64,000 bases of DNA, taken from assembly GCF_033473495.1 (NCBI RefSeq), contig NC_088937.1, forward strand, positions 2,666,001-2,730,000, in the 5' to 3' direction. A model generated the notes under the pieces. That model saw nothing but the letters and a program-made list of their open reading frames with translations. It did no database searches and had not been told where the DNA came from. This DNA comes from Cercospora beticola. Lineage: Eukaryota > Ascomycota > Dothideomycetes > Mycosphaerellales > Mycosphaerellaceae. Made by a program: the position numbers and the translations under genes. Positions 22,103-31,058 of this stretch are shown here, piece after piece (the first letter of the stretch is position 1; each line of letters opens with the position of its first letter).

Positions 22103-22951
22103 ATGTCCAAGCCAGTCAAACTTTACGGCCAAGGAGCGGCAAGTTTCGCGCCCATCTCGTCCACTTGCTGAACAATTGCTGACGACCTAGATAGGGCCCA
22201 AATCCATGGAAAGTGGCGATCATCCTCGAGGAGCTCAACATACCTTACGAACATGAGGCCGTAGACCACAGTGTACTCAAGCAAGAACCTTACATCTCCC
22301 TCAACCCAAATGGCAGGGTTCCCGCACTCGAAGATCCCAACACTGGTGTTACTTTGTTCGAGGTATCTATACTACGTGAAGAATCTCTGGAACAGTGCGA
22401 GATGACTTACACTTATACAGTCTGGCGCGATTATCGACTACCTTCTCGAAAACTACGACAAGGAGAACAAATTGCGCTACACCCAGTCTCCTGAAAAGTA
22501 CCTCCAGATCTCCTGGAGAGATTTCCAAATGAGCGGCCAAGGACCTTACTTTGGACAGAGAGCGTGGTTTGCCCTGGTAAGTTCCCCACATGACAATCCA
22601 AAGACAGTCATCTTCACAAACCTCGAAACTAACATCCGATCACAGTTCCATTCAGAGAAAATTCCATCCGCCATTGAACGTTACACGAACGAAATCAAGC
22701 GTGTGCTAGGCGTGATTGACGCCCACTTGACCAAGACTGGGAAGCCGTACCTCGTGGGCGACAAGGTCTCGTACGCAGACCTGATGTTTGTGACTTGGAA
22801 TACAGTTGTTCCTCGGCTGCTCGGCGAAGGATTCGATGCAGAGTGGAAAGAAAAGTATCCGAAGTGTTATGAGTGGCATCAGTCGTTGATCTCGAGACCA
22901 GCTGTGAAGAAGGTGCTTGAGGATAAGGCCGCGGCGACTCAGAAGAAGTAG
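22103..22951 (+). CDS. Glutathione S-transferase (GST N-terminal thioredoxin-like, Ure2-like fungal class)
   Basis: Four exons (22103-22138, 22195-22362, 22421-22576, 22646-22951) encode 221 residues. The first intron has a GC donor (GCG|GCAAGT) and a TAG acceptor; with it removed the protein reads KLYGQGAGPNPWKVAIILEE, which fits the family exactly. The thioredoxin-like domain includes SLNPNGRVPALEDP, with the cis-proline before A-L, and SGAIIDYLLENYD, where S and the preceding E contact glutathione. The helical C-terminal domain includes GKPYLVGDKVSYADLMFVTW, the N-capping box motif of GSTs. It should conjugate or reduce with glutathione in the cytosol. It is the nearest gene to the GPYYTDC repeat gene, about 620 bases away and convergent, but a shared role is not demonstrated. 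Confidence 0.93.
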
Positions 22952-23567
22952 GACAGTGCGTAGATAGATAGATCTTACTTGGAACAAACAATCGACATTT
23001 TGTGTCCACTTCCGCTCTGCACCAATCTGAGTTGGAAGCTTCGCCTGTGCAAGATATGTTTAGATCTAATGTCACGCAGGGTTCGCCTGCCGCGATGGTT
23101 GTGACATGATCAGAACTGATGTGAAAGACATGTGAAAATGAAACTCAAAACGTCGACCACGAATGTATTGATACTTGTATATGTTCAGTCAGCACAAGAT
23201 GAAAGATTGCTCCCCAACTTGCACAACTTTGATGGATCTCCAATGAAGCCCGACCATCTGTCTCGAGTTAGGCGAAACCAGATATCAGACCCTCCATCAT
23301 TTTTCATCAGATTTTTGTTTTTGCGTAGATCTTTTGCGACACCGTTGCAGCAAGACTTTCATGCACACTCCCAAGATCAAAGAAACGCCAGGAGAATGAT
23401 CAATAGCTCAAGAAGTAGAATGCACTCGCTGCATCCTTCGAACTTGCTTGAGATGGATCATCGAAATTGTGTTTGGTTCCCAGTTGTTCCCTCAATATGA
23501 AGTGTTCATGGCTGCCATGCTACACCGTTCTTCCGTCTCTGCCAGGGGCCAGGGAAGAGCGATACGC
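22952..23567. other. Intergenic region between convergent genes
   Basis: Nothing recognisable beyond the 3' ends of the glutathione transferase and of the minus-strand repeat gene. Confidence 0.5.
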
Positions 23568-23792
23568 TTACTGCAAGACGCAGTCAGTGTAGTATGGGCC
23601 GTTCTTCTGGAGAACGCAGTCGGTGTAATACGGGCCGTTCTTCTGAAGGACGCAATCGGTGTAGTATGGGCCATTCTTTTGGATGACACAATCGGTGTAG
23701 TAAGGTCCGTTCTTCTGCAGAACGCAATCGGTGTAGTATGGGCCGTTCTTCTGCACCGTGCAGTCTGTGTAGTAAGGTCCTGATTTGCCCAT
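23568..23792 (-). CDS. 74-residue protein of six GPYYTDC-xxQKN repeats; function unknown
   Basis: I do not recognise this protein. After MGKS come six tandem units: GPYYTDCTVQKN, GPYYTDCVLQKN, GPYYTDCVIQKN, then VLQKN twice more, and a final GPYYTDCVLQ before the stop. The heptapeptide GPYYTDC is invariant, yet six of its seven codons vary between copies at silent positions (GGA/GGC, CCT/CCA/CCG, TAC/TAT, ACA/ACC/ACT, GAC/GAT, TGC/TGT). This points to selection on the peptide. There is no signal peptide, no membrane segment and no Kex2 dibasic site. A well-formed intron lies in the 5' leader (23875-23821), and a clean C/A-rich leader precedes the ATG at 23792, both supporting a real expressed gene. 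Each unit has one cysteine, two tyrosines, one acid and a K-N junction. Possibilities include a multi-core peptide precursor, a small cysteine-rich metal or redox protein, or a structural repeat protein. Confidence 0.75.
   Translation of the reverse strand: MGKSGPYYTDCTVQKNGPYYTDCVLQKNGPYYTDCVIQKNGPYYTDCVLQKNGPYYTDCVLQKNGPYYTDCVLQ
23571..23780 (-). repeat. 36-base tandem repeat, six units, coding
   Basis: Five complete 36-base units and a sixth of 30 bases are arranged head to tail with no spacers. Copies differ mainly at third codon positions. The same consensus, decayed, recurs at 24363-24432 and, in the opposite orientation, at 24667-24910. Confidence 0.95.
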
Positions 23793-23820
23793 GTTGAAGG
23801 TTTGGAGTGAAGCGGGTAGC

Positions 23821-23875
23821 CTGTGAAAAGGTGCGTTAGCCGTTTGTTGATTGCGTCGTAAGCCGAGATACTTAC
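23821..23875 (-). other. Intron in the 5' leader of the repeat-protein gene
   Basis: On the minus strand the sequence shows a GTAAGTATC donor at 23875, a GCTAACGC branch site and a TTTTCACAG acceptor ending at 23821, for a 55-base intron, 28 bases upstream of the ATG. Its features match the verified introns in this window. Confidence 0.75.
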
Positions 23876-24362
23876 TAAACGAAAGTGTAGTGGTCTTAGT
23901 GGTTGGTGAGGAGAAAAGCTCTTGGAGGGATTGAGCTGTGCTTATGTACTCTGTGTGCTCTTGATGACGGGCCTTGCATATGCGTGGGAATCGCGTGGCG
24001 TTGTTTGAGAAAACTGTAACATCCTCGCAGGTTAGTATTGTTGGTGTGGCCTCATATTGTTCTTCAGTCCACGCCTCGTATTGTACAGACCTCACACATG
24101 TGGACCGTTGGGCCGAGGTTATGGCTTTGTCTACCAACCACAATTCTTCCTTTCGTATTGTTTCTTCTGTCACTGCTCGCCACAGATGGGGTCTCATCGG
24201 CATCTTCTAAGGCTTGAAGCGCGCCAAAGTGTCGCTCTTTTGTTGATGTCTACGCCTCAGGTTGTTGCAAGTCTTTTGCTGTGCCTGAATCGGTCTTTTT
24301 CAAAGGCATGTTTCGATGCGATCCAGACCGTCCTCAGCGCAGAGATCTGCAGGCCCACAGTA
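23876..24362. other. Upstream region of the repeat-protein gene
   Basis: It contains the leader (pyrimidine-rich on the minus strand near 23885-23935) and presumably the promoter. No other gene is supported. Confidence 0.5.
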
Positions 24363-24432
24363 AATTCTTCTGCATCGTATACTCGGTGCTATATGCGCAT
24401 TCTTCTGGATCATGCAATTGGTGTAGTTCTGC
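24363..24432 (-). pseudogene. Decayed fragment of the GPYYTDC repeat array, same orientation
   Basis: Read on the minus strand this stretch gives NYTNCMIQKNAH, then a second, frame-shifted unit ending in CAGAAGAA. It aligns with about two 36-base units of the intact gene but has lost the frame and several key codons. Confidence 0.7.
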
Positions 24433-24539
24433 ATACCTTATGATTTCCTGGAGCACACACATCGATGGAAGGTTCTGTCCGATCTTGGCACTTTCTGGAG
24501 CACAGCTTTTATAGGTCAAGATCTCATAAAAAGATGATT

Positions 24540-24609
24540 ATGGTAGAAGGTTGAAGTCACCAGTACAGCTAGGTATGGTAGGGGGTTGAAGTCACCAGTA
24601 CAGCTAGGT
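24540..24609. repeat. 35-base perfect-length tandem duplication
   Basis: Two adjacent 35-base copies beginning ATGGTAG and ending CAGCTAGGT differ at two positions (AA versus GG). They lie between the two decayed repeat arrays. Confidence 0.9.
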
Positions 24610-24666
24610 CCGTTGCGCACTGCCACGTCACTCCAATCTCAACCACACTTTTAGAACGCAGATAAT

Positions 24667-24910
24667 CCAGAAGAACGCGCATACAACACCGACTGTACGG
24701 TTCAGAAGAACGCGCATATAACACCGGTTTGTGCGATGCAGAAGAACGCGCATATAGTACCGATTGTGTGATGCCAAACAGCGCGCATATAGTAATTACT
24801 ACACCGATTGTACGGTCTAGAAGAATGTGCGTCTAACACTGATTGCGTCCTCCAGAAGAATATGCGTCTAACGCGAATTGCGTTCTCTAGAAGAACGGCC
24901 CTGTGGTTGT
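24667..24910 (+). pseudogene. Decayed inverted copy of the GPYYTDC repeat array
   Basis: On the plus strand, CAGAAGAA starts recur at about 24668, 24703, 24739, 24819, 24853 and 24888, keeping a spacing near 36 bases. Between them CCGAYTGTACGGTT or CCGATTGYG matches the TDC-T-V or TDC-V codons of the intact gene. The GGCCCATACTACACC block has become GCGCATACAACACC or GCGCATATAGTACC, a one-base loss that breaks the frame in every unit. One unit carries an insertion (ATAGTAATTACTACACC). It is opposite in orientation to the intact gene and cannot encode the repeat peptide. Confidence 0.8.
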
Positions 24911-24987
24911 AGAATGTTCGATCCGATCTTGGCTTTTGGTAAGTGAAACAACGCGCTTCTTTCGCTGAGTTGCATACGTGAAGATGT

Positions 24988-27246
24988 CTACCCATCAGCA
25001 GCGTTAAACTCTTGCGCCTTCCAATCGCCATGGGCCTCGGCGCCTCCTGCTGCAGCAACAGCCTCGACTTGTTCTTTCAGGCTACTCGTGCTGAGACTGC
25101 TAGCATGAGCTGCCGTGTGAGCACTGCCCATGGAGTAAAGCATGACAAACACGAGAAGATGCAGCGCCACACAATAAAACGCAAACAGATTCCGACTTGT
25201 CCTCGTCGCGAGCATCATGCGTGTGAATTGGAAGACCGCTCGTTCTGGCAATGACATCCGCTTCAACGCACGCGCAGATTCGCGACCTCGGAAGGCTTGA
25301 AAAGGCGATATATTGGCTTCGTACGCAGATCGATAGCGGTCATCACTGCCTCCGACGGAAACCGTTGACGGATTGGGATTGCCGCCGTAGGATGCGCCGC
25401 TTGTGGCAGTTCGGTTATATGTGCTCACATAGCGTGTCTTCTCGTATAAATTCAAGTTGTCCTTCTGCAGGCTCGCAATTTCGCCTCGCAGTGATGAGAC
25501 GGTCTGGTACTGCTTTTGCAATTCTTGCTCCATCTCGCCGATCTTCTTCTTGAAGCGATCACGCTGTGCAGTGACCATTGGAAGAATGCCAGATCCGCCA
25601 ACAGCTCCTTCGCCAGCGCGCAAGGATTCTAAAGTATTGCCCAGACGAGGGGATTGAGAGCCACTGTCTGTAGGATCAAAGCCGCCGATGATGGACGATG
25701 TCGGCGAGGCTGCTCGTCCTCTCCGACTGCCATAGTGCGATTTTGGATACCGCGACGTATAGGTGCCAGCTACAGACATGGTCTCGAAGGCATTGCTGGC
25801 TTCCTGCTGGGTCTTTTGAAGGTCATTCTCCAATGTGGCGTTCAGCTTCTGCGTTTGCTCAAGCTCCATGTTAGTGTTCGAGAGATCTTCTTGCAGCTGT
25901 TCCAGTCTTTGCTGCAGTTCTCTGTGGGACACTCTCAACTCAGTCAATTCGTCACTCAGTTTCTTGTTGCGCGCAACAAGAAGCTGCTCCAGGCTTTCGC
26001 CCGCTTTGCCGTTCGTGTGAGTTGTCTCCGACGTATCTGCCTCGTCTATGCTGGAGAATTCGATTGCGCGTAGCATTTCCAGCTCACGCTTGACTTCTTC
26101 ATAGTCTCGCCATTTCTGTACCTTGCTTTGCAGCGCATCACGATCGGCTTTGAGTGCGCTCAACTCTCGTTCCAAGCTGCGCAGCGTGCTTTCCAACTTA
26201 GTCTTGTCTGAGTCGCGATCGTGTCTCGCAGTGTCTAGTCGCCGTATTAACGAGGAATTTTCAGAGCGTAAACGAAGGTAGGCCGGGTCGTCTTCCACAG
26301 AGGTGCTTTTGGAGGAGCTCGATTGCCCTGCAGATTGCGCGAGTTCTGTCCGCAATTGTTCATTCCTAGCCTCCACTTCAGCCAGTCTAATGTTCGTCCT
26401 CTCCAATTCCTGGTTGACAATTTCGAGCTCTGCCGCTGCCGCTGCGTTTCGCCCAGTATCCTGACTGTCTTCGCCCGTCCGCTCCAACCTCTGTGACACT
26501 TCGTAGCTGGCCTTCAGCTCCTTGAGCAGGCGGTCCTGGTTCTCGACCTTCTCTTCAAAGCTGCGCTCTTTCGCGGACCAATTGTCTTCTTTCTCCTTAA
26601 GTACGGCGGACCACGATTCCTCCACTTCCTTGATCTTACTGTCTTGTGATCCTTCAAATGACTGCCTTTTATTCCGCTCGTGGTCTAATTGCTTCTCCAG
26701 ATCTTCCAGTTGGGTGTTTTGCTTTGCGACCTGCTTCTGCAGTCGTTCATTCTCCGACTCCAGCCTCGGCACGACTTCGTCTGCAGTCACGAGTGAATCG
26801 ATAGACGCCTCTAGCAATGGGTATGGGTCCGGCGCTTCGGAGAGTGGAGAATAAGCGGACATGAAGGCAGCAGACACGGCCTTATTTTGGTTCGAGAGCA
26901 GGTCGATATAGCCTTGATACATCTTGAGCAGCCCCATGACCTCGGAAAGTTTGGCATTATCGTCCATTTTGCGGAATTCCTTGGTGCGCGTCGCCAGCTC
27001 TTTTCTCTTTACCAGCGAGTCCTTCTGCTGCTGAACCATGTCCTCTGCCGTGGCGTCCAATGTCGAGACGAGCGCAGTCAAGTCTAGCGATCGCCATGCT
27101 GCCACGGCTTGCTGGAATTTGTTGCCCGCGTCTGCTCCTTGCTGTGTCGCCGCGCCCGTATCCGCACCGTTCATCGACGCCTCTGCGTATGCTCCTTCAG
27201 TCGCCTCCAGCTCCGCCTCCTCCTCCATTTCTGCGGCGGTCGACAT
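24988..27246 (-). CDS. COY1: CASP-family Golgi membrane coiled-coil protein (Coy1)
   Basis: This single-exon gene encodes a 752-residue golgin. Most of it (about residues 150-640) is heptad-rich coiled coil (PRLESENERLQKQVAKQN, LEKQLDHERNKRQ). The conserved CASP C-terminal region follows: RGRESARALKRMSLPERAV, then FTRMMLATRTSRN and a single transmembrane helix at about 686-706 (FAFYCVALHLLVFVMLYSM), leaving a short lumenal tail. CASP/Coy1 is a tail-anchored protein that tethers intra-Golgi retrograde vesicles. The N-terminal AWRSLDLTALVSTLD matches the family's conserved start. It is head to head with the gene at 27561 across 314 bases, so the two may share regulation. Confidence 0.93.
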   Translation of the reverse strand: MSTAAEMEEEAELEATEGAYAEASMNGADTGAATQQGADAGNKFQQAVAAWRSLDLTALVSTLDATAEDMVQQQKDSLVKRKELATRTKEFRKMDDNAKLSEVMGLLKMYQGYIDLLSNQNKAVSAAFMSAYSPLSEAPDPYPLLEASIDSLVTADEVVPRLESENERLQKQVAKQNTQLEDLEKQLDHERNKRQSFEGSQDSKIKEVEESWSAVLKEKEDNWSAKERSFEEKVENQDRLLKELKASYEVSQRLERTGEDSQDTGRNAAAAAELEIVNQELERTNIRLAEVEARNEQLRTELAQSAGQSSSSKSTSVEDDPAYLRLRSENSSLIRRLDTARHDRDSDKTKLESTLRSLERELSALKADRDALQSKVQKWRDYEEVKRELEMLRAIEFSSIDEADTSETTHTNGKAGESLEQLLVARNKKLSDELTELRVSHRELQQRLEQLQEDLSNTNMELEQTQKLNATLENDLQKTQQEASNAFETMSVAGTYTSRYPKSHYGSRRGRAASPTSSIIGGFDPTDSGSQSPRLGNTLESLRAGEGAVGGSGILPMVTAQRDRFKKKIGEMEQELQKQYQTVSSLRGEIASLQKDNLNLYEKTRYVSTYNRTATSGASYGGNPNPSTVSVGGSDDRYRSAYEANISPFQAFRGRESARALKRMSLPERAVFQFTRMMLATRTSRNLFAFYCVALHLLVFVMLYSMGSAHTAAHASSLSTSSLKEQVEAVAAAGGAEAHGDWKAQEFNAADG

Positions 27247-27560
27247 GTCGATTGATACGGGGGGCTTAAAGCTTGGGGACGGTCTGTTCGTTCGGCCGCG
27301 GCGCTGAGTGGTTTAGGCCATATGTTCAATACACGTCGCTCCAGCCTTCACGTCCGGGAAAATGCGCTTCGTGAGTCGTATCGCGCTGCCGCAGGTGTAG
27401 GTAGATGGTGTGTCGTTGTCCACTGCGGGAGAGTCGGGGATGGCGGCCGAACACGCGTTCGTGCTCCACGACGAAGCTGCAATGATCGTCAGGCAGCACC
27501 GTCCTCCGACTTCACCTTGTCGATACAACATAACACCATGACAATACGGCCGCGTTGGTC
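27247..27560. promoter_or_regulatory. Shared divergent promoter of two trafficking genes
   Basis: The 314 bases separate the starts of the CASP-like gene (minus) and the Vps3/TGFBRAP1-like gene (plus). No TATA box is obvious. The interval must contain both core promoters. Confidence 0.6.
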
Positions 27561-30500
27561 ATGGGATCTATCGATGATCTCAATGCGCAGACTTCCTACA
27601 CCGAAGATGGCTCGCCTGGCGCATACACCACCCGCGAGCTGATCCGCGACATTCCTCTCATCGGCGACGACGGCACCACAGGATACATCACATGCGTTGA
27701 CACGTGGAACGGAAACTTGTACATTGGCACCTCCCATGGTGCAGTTCTGCACTATGTCTCGATTCCGGGCGATCACGAGAGCGATCCGCCAGCGTATATC
27801 TTCGCAACCCGAATTGAGCCTCACTTCACCACAGCCCAGACGGGAGCAGATGCGGGCGTGAAGCAGATACTCCTTCTGCCCAGCATCAACAAGGCTTGCA
27901 TTGTATGCAATAGCACTCTAACCTTCTACAATATTCCAGAGCTCAGTCCTGCATTCGAAGAGGTCGTGCAAGCTGGCTGTCTGTGGGTTGGAGGCCGAGA
28001 CCGGAACTTGAGCGCGGAGGATGAGAATGGCAATGGTGCTGTTGTCGTGATATGCTTGCGACAGCGACTGCGATTGATTCGAGTGGGAGAAGACTTCCGC
28101 CCACGCAAGATCAGAGACATTGAGCTCGCTGGAGTATCAGCACTTGAGCGGCGAGGTGATCTCGCCTGCGTTGCTAACGGGCAAGAGTATTCGCTGTTAG
28201 ATGTCGTGAACCAGCGCAAAAATTTGCTCTTTCCTATCTCGTCTACGAGCGTCACTCGATCTCCTCCCACTCCGCCACCGAAACAACTAGCCCCTCCGCC
28301 CCCTCCAGGACGACCTGCTGCGCGAAGCTTTTCCTCCCGCAGCCCTGTGCGCCAGGATCGCGGCCATCAACGGATCACAAGCCTGGGCGGGCAGCCGCAC
28401 AACATGGACAGGTTGCGTTCAGATAGTAACTCACCGTTCCCACCCAGGAGATCGTCTCGTCAAGAGGCCGATCCAGTTGCAGTGGCCCCGACCCCGGAGG
28501 CGAGTCAGGCCGTAATCGAGGAGCCAGAGAGTTCTACAACAGCGTCGCAAGAGGCATCGGACGATGGCGCAAAAGCTCTCCCAGCATTGCCTGCAGAGTC
28601 TCAGAGCCCCCCAACGCCAGAAGCCCCGAAACCTCTTCTTGCCAACATCGTTACTCCAACGCCGGAAGAATTCTTACTGACCACTGGCACAAGCATGACT
28701 GATCCTGGAGTGGGCTTGTTCGTCAATCTAGATGGCGATGTCGTTCGTGGAACCATAGAGTTCAGTTCCTATCCTGAGTCACTGGTCCTCCATGAGGCAG
28801 AGCAGTCTGCAGGTTCGCCCAATGACTCGCTCAGCCAGGGTTATGTTTTCGCAATCGTACAGCATACGCACGAGGGCATTCTGCGAAGATGCATCGAGGT
28901 GCAGCGGTGGAATGCGGAGCCCGGCGAGGTACAACCGAAGGAGTGGCTGGCTATTGGACCAGTCACCGAGAACGACGCAGATACTCCTTCAGGCATTGGC
29001 CTACGGAATGCCACGAGTACCGCCAACCTTCATACCACTGGTATAAGTATGAGCCTGCGCCTTCGTAAGCTCAACGTCAAAGATAGCGCGGACGAAAACG
29101 AGAATTCCGCAGAGAAGGCACGGAACGAAGACGAAGATAAGCTTGCGTCTCGCTTTGCGCAAGCCACCGCCAACGTACTTCTTTACGCTAGCGACAGAGT
29201 TTCCTGGATATTGCAAGAACCCTTACTCATACAGCTTGACAGGCAGCTGAGCTCGGCTATGCAGAAAAGCGATGCAGGCGAGCTCTCAATTGATGTGCCG
29301 ACGGTACAACGCGTGTTCAACAGCATACGTGGACAAGATCCGAGGGATGAGCTCGAATTTCTGACTCTGACCTATGTTCGGCAGAAAGCAGCGCTATTGC
29401 TGTTTGGCAACCTGGTCCTGCAGACCGCGCGCGGCGTCATTGCCTACGAGCATGACAAGCGACGTGCAGAAGACGCTCTGACGTCTGGCGAAATCGATCC
29501 CCGCATCATGTTGATTCTAGTACCGCCGCTCAATGAGGAGGTGGCAGAAGGCGCAGGTCTGTGGCTCCCCCAGGGATTGCGGGACACTATCGATTGGCTT
29601 CGACATGGGATTGGTCTCAATCATCTTGACCGCGATATCAAAGGCGCGTACGGCGATAATATGTTAAGCCTGACGAAGCGTTACTTGACAGCTTGGCGCA
29701 AGAAGAAAGGCTTTGGTAGTGTTGCGGACGAAGCGCACGTCTTCCAAACAGTAGATGCTGCGCTTCTGAACGCTCTACTCATGTTCGACCAGGACACGCC
29801 TCGAGGACCTGCGATACCCGGCTCGGTACGAACTGAACTGTATGGAGTGGTCGACAAGGGCGTGGATTGCTTCGAGCGGGCTGTCCAGCTTCTCGAGCAG
29901 CATCAGCGACTATATGTCTTGAGTCGCTTGTACCAGAACAAACACTATCGAGACATTTCCAAAGTGCTAGCCACGTGGCGTCGCATTCTCGATGGTGAAC
30001 ACGATGCAGGCGGCGAGTTCATCGAAGGTGAACACGTCATGCGAGAATATCTCTCGAAAATTCGAGACACCGCACTCGTCCAGGAATACGGTGCCTGGCT
30101 GGCTAACAGGAACCCTAAGCTGGGTGTACAGATTTTTGCAGACGATTCGAGCAGGGTTCAATTCGAGCCGACCCAAGCAGTGGCCATCCTCAAAGAGAGA
30201 GCACCTGATGCAGTCAAAGACTATCTTGAGCATTTGGTGTTTGGCAAAAATCATGTGCAATACGTTAACGACCTCATTGCTTATTATCTCGACACCGTTC
30301 TAGAAGAGCTCGAAAAGAACAAGGAGTCACGCGTCATGCTCAAAGAATCCTATGACATCTATCGAGCTCAAATTCCTCCCAAGCCCACCTATCGTCAATT
30401 CATCACGGAGAATGCCGTGGAAGCAGAGTGGTGGCACAATCGTCTACGACTATTGCAGCTTATTGGTGGCTCGCATGGTGCCGCCTCGAAGTACGACGTA

Positions 30501-31058
30501 CATACACTGGGCAAGCGATTGGCGCCATACAGCGCTGAGCTCGTTCCGGAGATGATCATTCTCAATGGTCGTGAGGGTAAACACGAAGAAGCGCTCCGAC
30601 TTCTTGTACACGGTCTTGGCGACTATGATACAGCAATTCGCTATTGCCTCCTTGGAGGCAGCTCCATCTTCCATCCTTCGTCAGGTCTGGAGCCGACACA
30701 GCCTTTGCCGAGCAGAGACGAACAATCGATGCTGTTTGGCTACCTGCTTGACCAATTCTTTCAAATTGAAGATTTCAGCGAGCGACTCGACAGAACGGCA
30801 GAGTTGCTCGAAAGATTCGGAGGTTGGCTCGATGCCGCTAAGGTATTGGAGATGATTCCAGATTCTTGGTCCGTTGAACTTGTGAGCGGCTTCTTGATGC
30901 ACGCGTTCCGAAATCTAGTTGCCGAGAAGAATGAAACAGTCATTGTGAAGGCACTATGTAGTGCGCAAAACATCAAGAAGGCAGTAGAGGAGATCGACCT
31001 GAGGGAGAAATTAGGTCCTGTGGTCATTCAAGCTGAGTTGGGCACAGAGGTCACCTGA
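27561..31058 (+). CDS. CORVET/HOPS-type vacuolar sorting protein (Vps3/TGFBRAP1-like, CNH domain)
   Basis: A single-exon, 1,165-residue protein of endosome-to-vacuole tethering. The N-terminal CNH beta-propeller begins at about residue 25 (IPLIGDDGTTGYITCVDTWNGNLYIGTSHG) with the characteristic ILLLPSINKACIVCNSTLTFYNIPELSP. A proline-rich disordered insert (about 233-355, PTPPPKQLAPPPPPGRP) interrupts the propeller. The C-terminal part is helical with Vps39-like domain 1 and clathrin-repeat character (EERLYVL-type helices such as QRLYVLSRLYQNKHYRDISKVLATW; HEEALRLLVHGLGDYDTAIRYC). The order and the insert resemble fungal TGF-beta-receptor-associated/Vps3 proteins more than Vam6/Vps39, but I cannot exclude Vps39. 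The start at 27561 is the first ATG; translation from upstream would need a non-ATG codon. Confidence 0.85.
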   Translation: MGSIDDLNAQTSYTEDGSPGAYTTRELIRDIPLIGDDGTTGYITCVDTWNGNLYIGTSHGAVLHYVSIPGDHESDPPAYIFATRIEPHFTTAQTGADAGVKQILLLPSINKACIVCNSTLTFYNIPELSPAFEEVVQAGCLWVGGRDRNLSAEDENGNGAVVVICLRQRLRLIRVGEDFRPRKIRDIELAGVSALERRGDLACVANGQEYSLLDVVNQRKNLLFPISSTSVTRSPPTPPPKQLAPPPPPGRPAARSFSSRSPVRQDRGHQRITSLGGQPHNMDRLRSDSNSPFPPRRSSRQEADPVAVAPTPEASQAVIEEPESSTTASQEASDDGAKALPALPAESQSPPTPEAPKPLLANIVTPTPEEFLLTTGTSMTDPGVGLFVNLDGDVVRGTIEFSSYPESLVLHEAEQSAGSPNDSLSQGYVFAIVQHTHEGILRRCIEVQRWNAEPGEVQPKEWLAIGPVTENDADTPSGIGLRNATSTANLHTTGISMSLRLRKLNVKDSADENENSAEKARNEDEDKLASRFAQATANVLLYASDRVSWILQEPLLIQLDRQLSSAMQKSDAGELSIDVPTVQRVFNSIRGQDPRDELEFLTLTYVRQKAALLLFGNLVLQTARGVIAYEHDKRRAEDALTSGEIDPRIMLILVPPLNEEVAEGAGLWLPQGLRDTIDWLRHGIGLNHLDRDIKGAYGDNMLSLTKRYLTAWRKKKGFGSVADEAHVFQTVDAALLNALLMFDQDTPRGPAIPGSVRTELYGVVDKGVDCFERAVQLLEQHQRLYVLSRLYQNKHYRDISKVLATWRRILDGEHDAGGEFIEGEHVMREYLSKIRDTALVQEYGAWLANRNPKLGVQIFADDSSRVQFEPTQAVAILKERAPDAVKDYLEHLVFGKNHVQYVNDLIAYYLDTVLEELEKNKESRVMLKESYDIYRAQIPPKPTYRQFITENAVEAEWWHNRLRLLQLIGGSHGAASKYDVHTLGKRLAPYSAELVPEMIILNGREGKHEEALRLLVHGLGDYDTAIRYCLLGGSSIFHPSSGLEPTQPLPSRDEQSMLFGYLLDQFFQIEDFSERLDRTAELLERFGGWLDAAKVLEMIPDSWSVELVSGFLMHAFRNLVAEKNETVIVKALCSAQNIKKAVEEIDLREKLGPVVIQAELGTEVT

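Noticed and set aside
23571..23780. 36-base direct repeats as a CRISPR array
   Set aside because: The units are directly adjacent without spacers, code for protein in frame, and the genome is eukaryotic.
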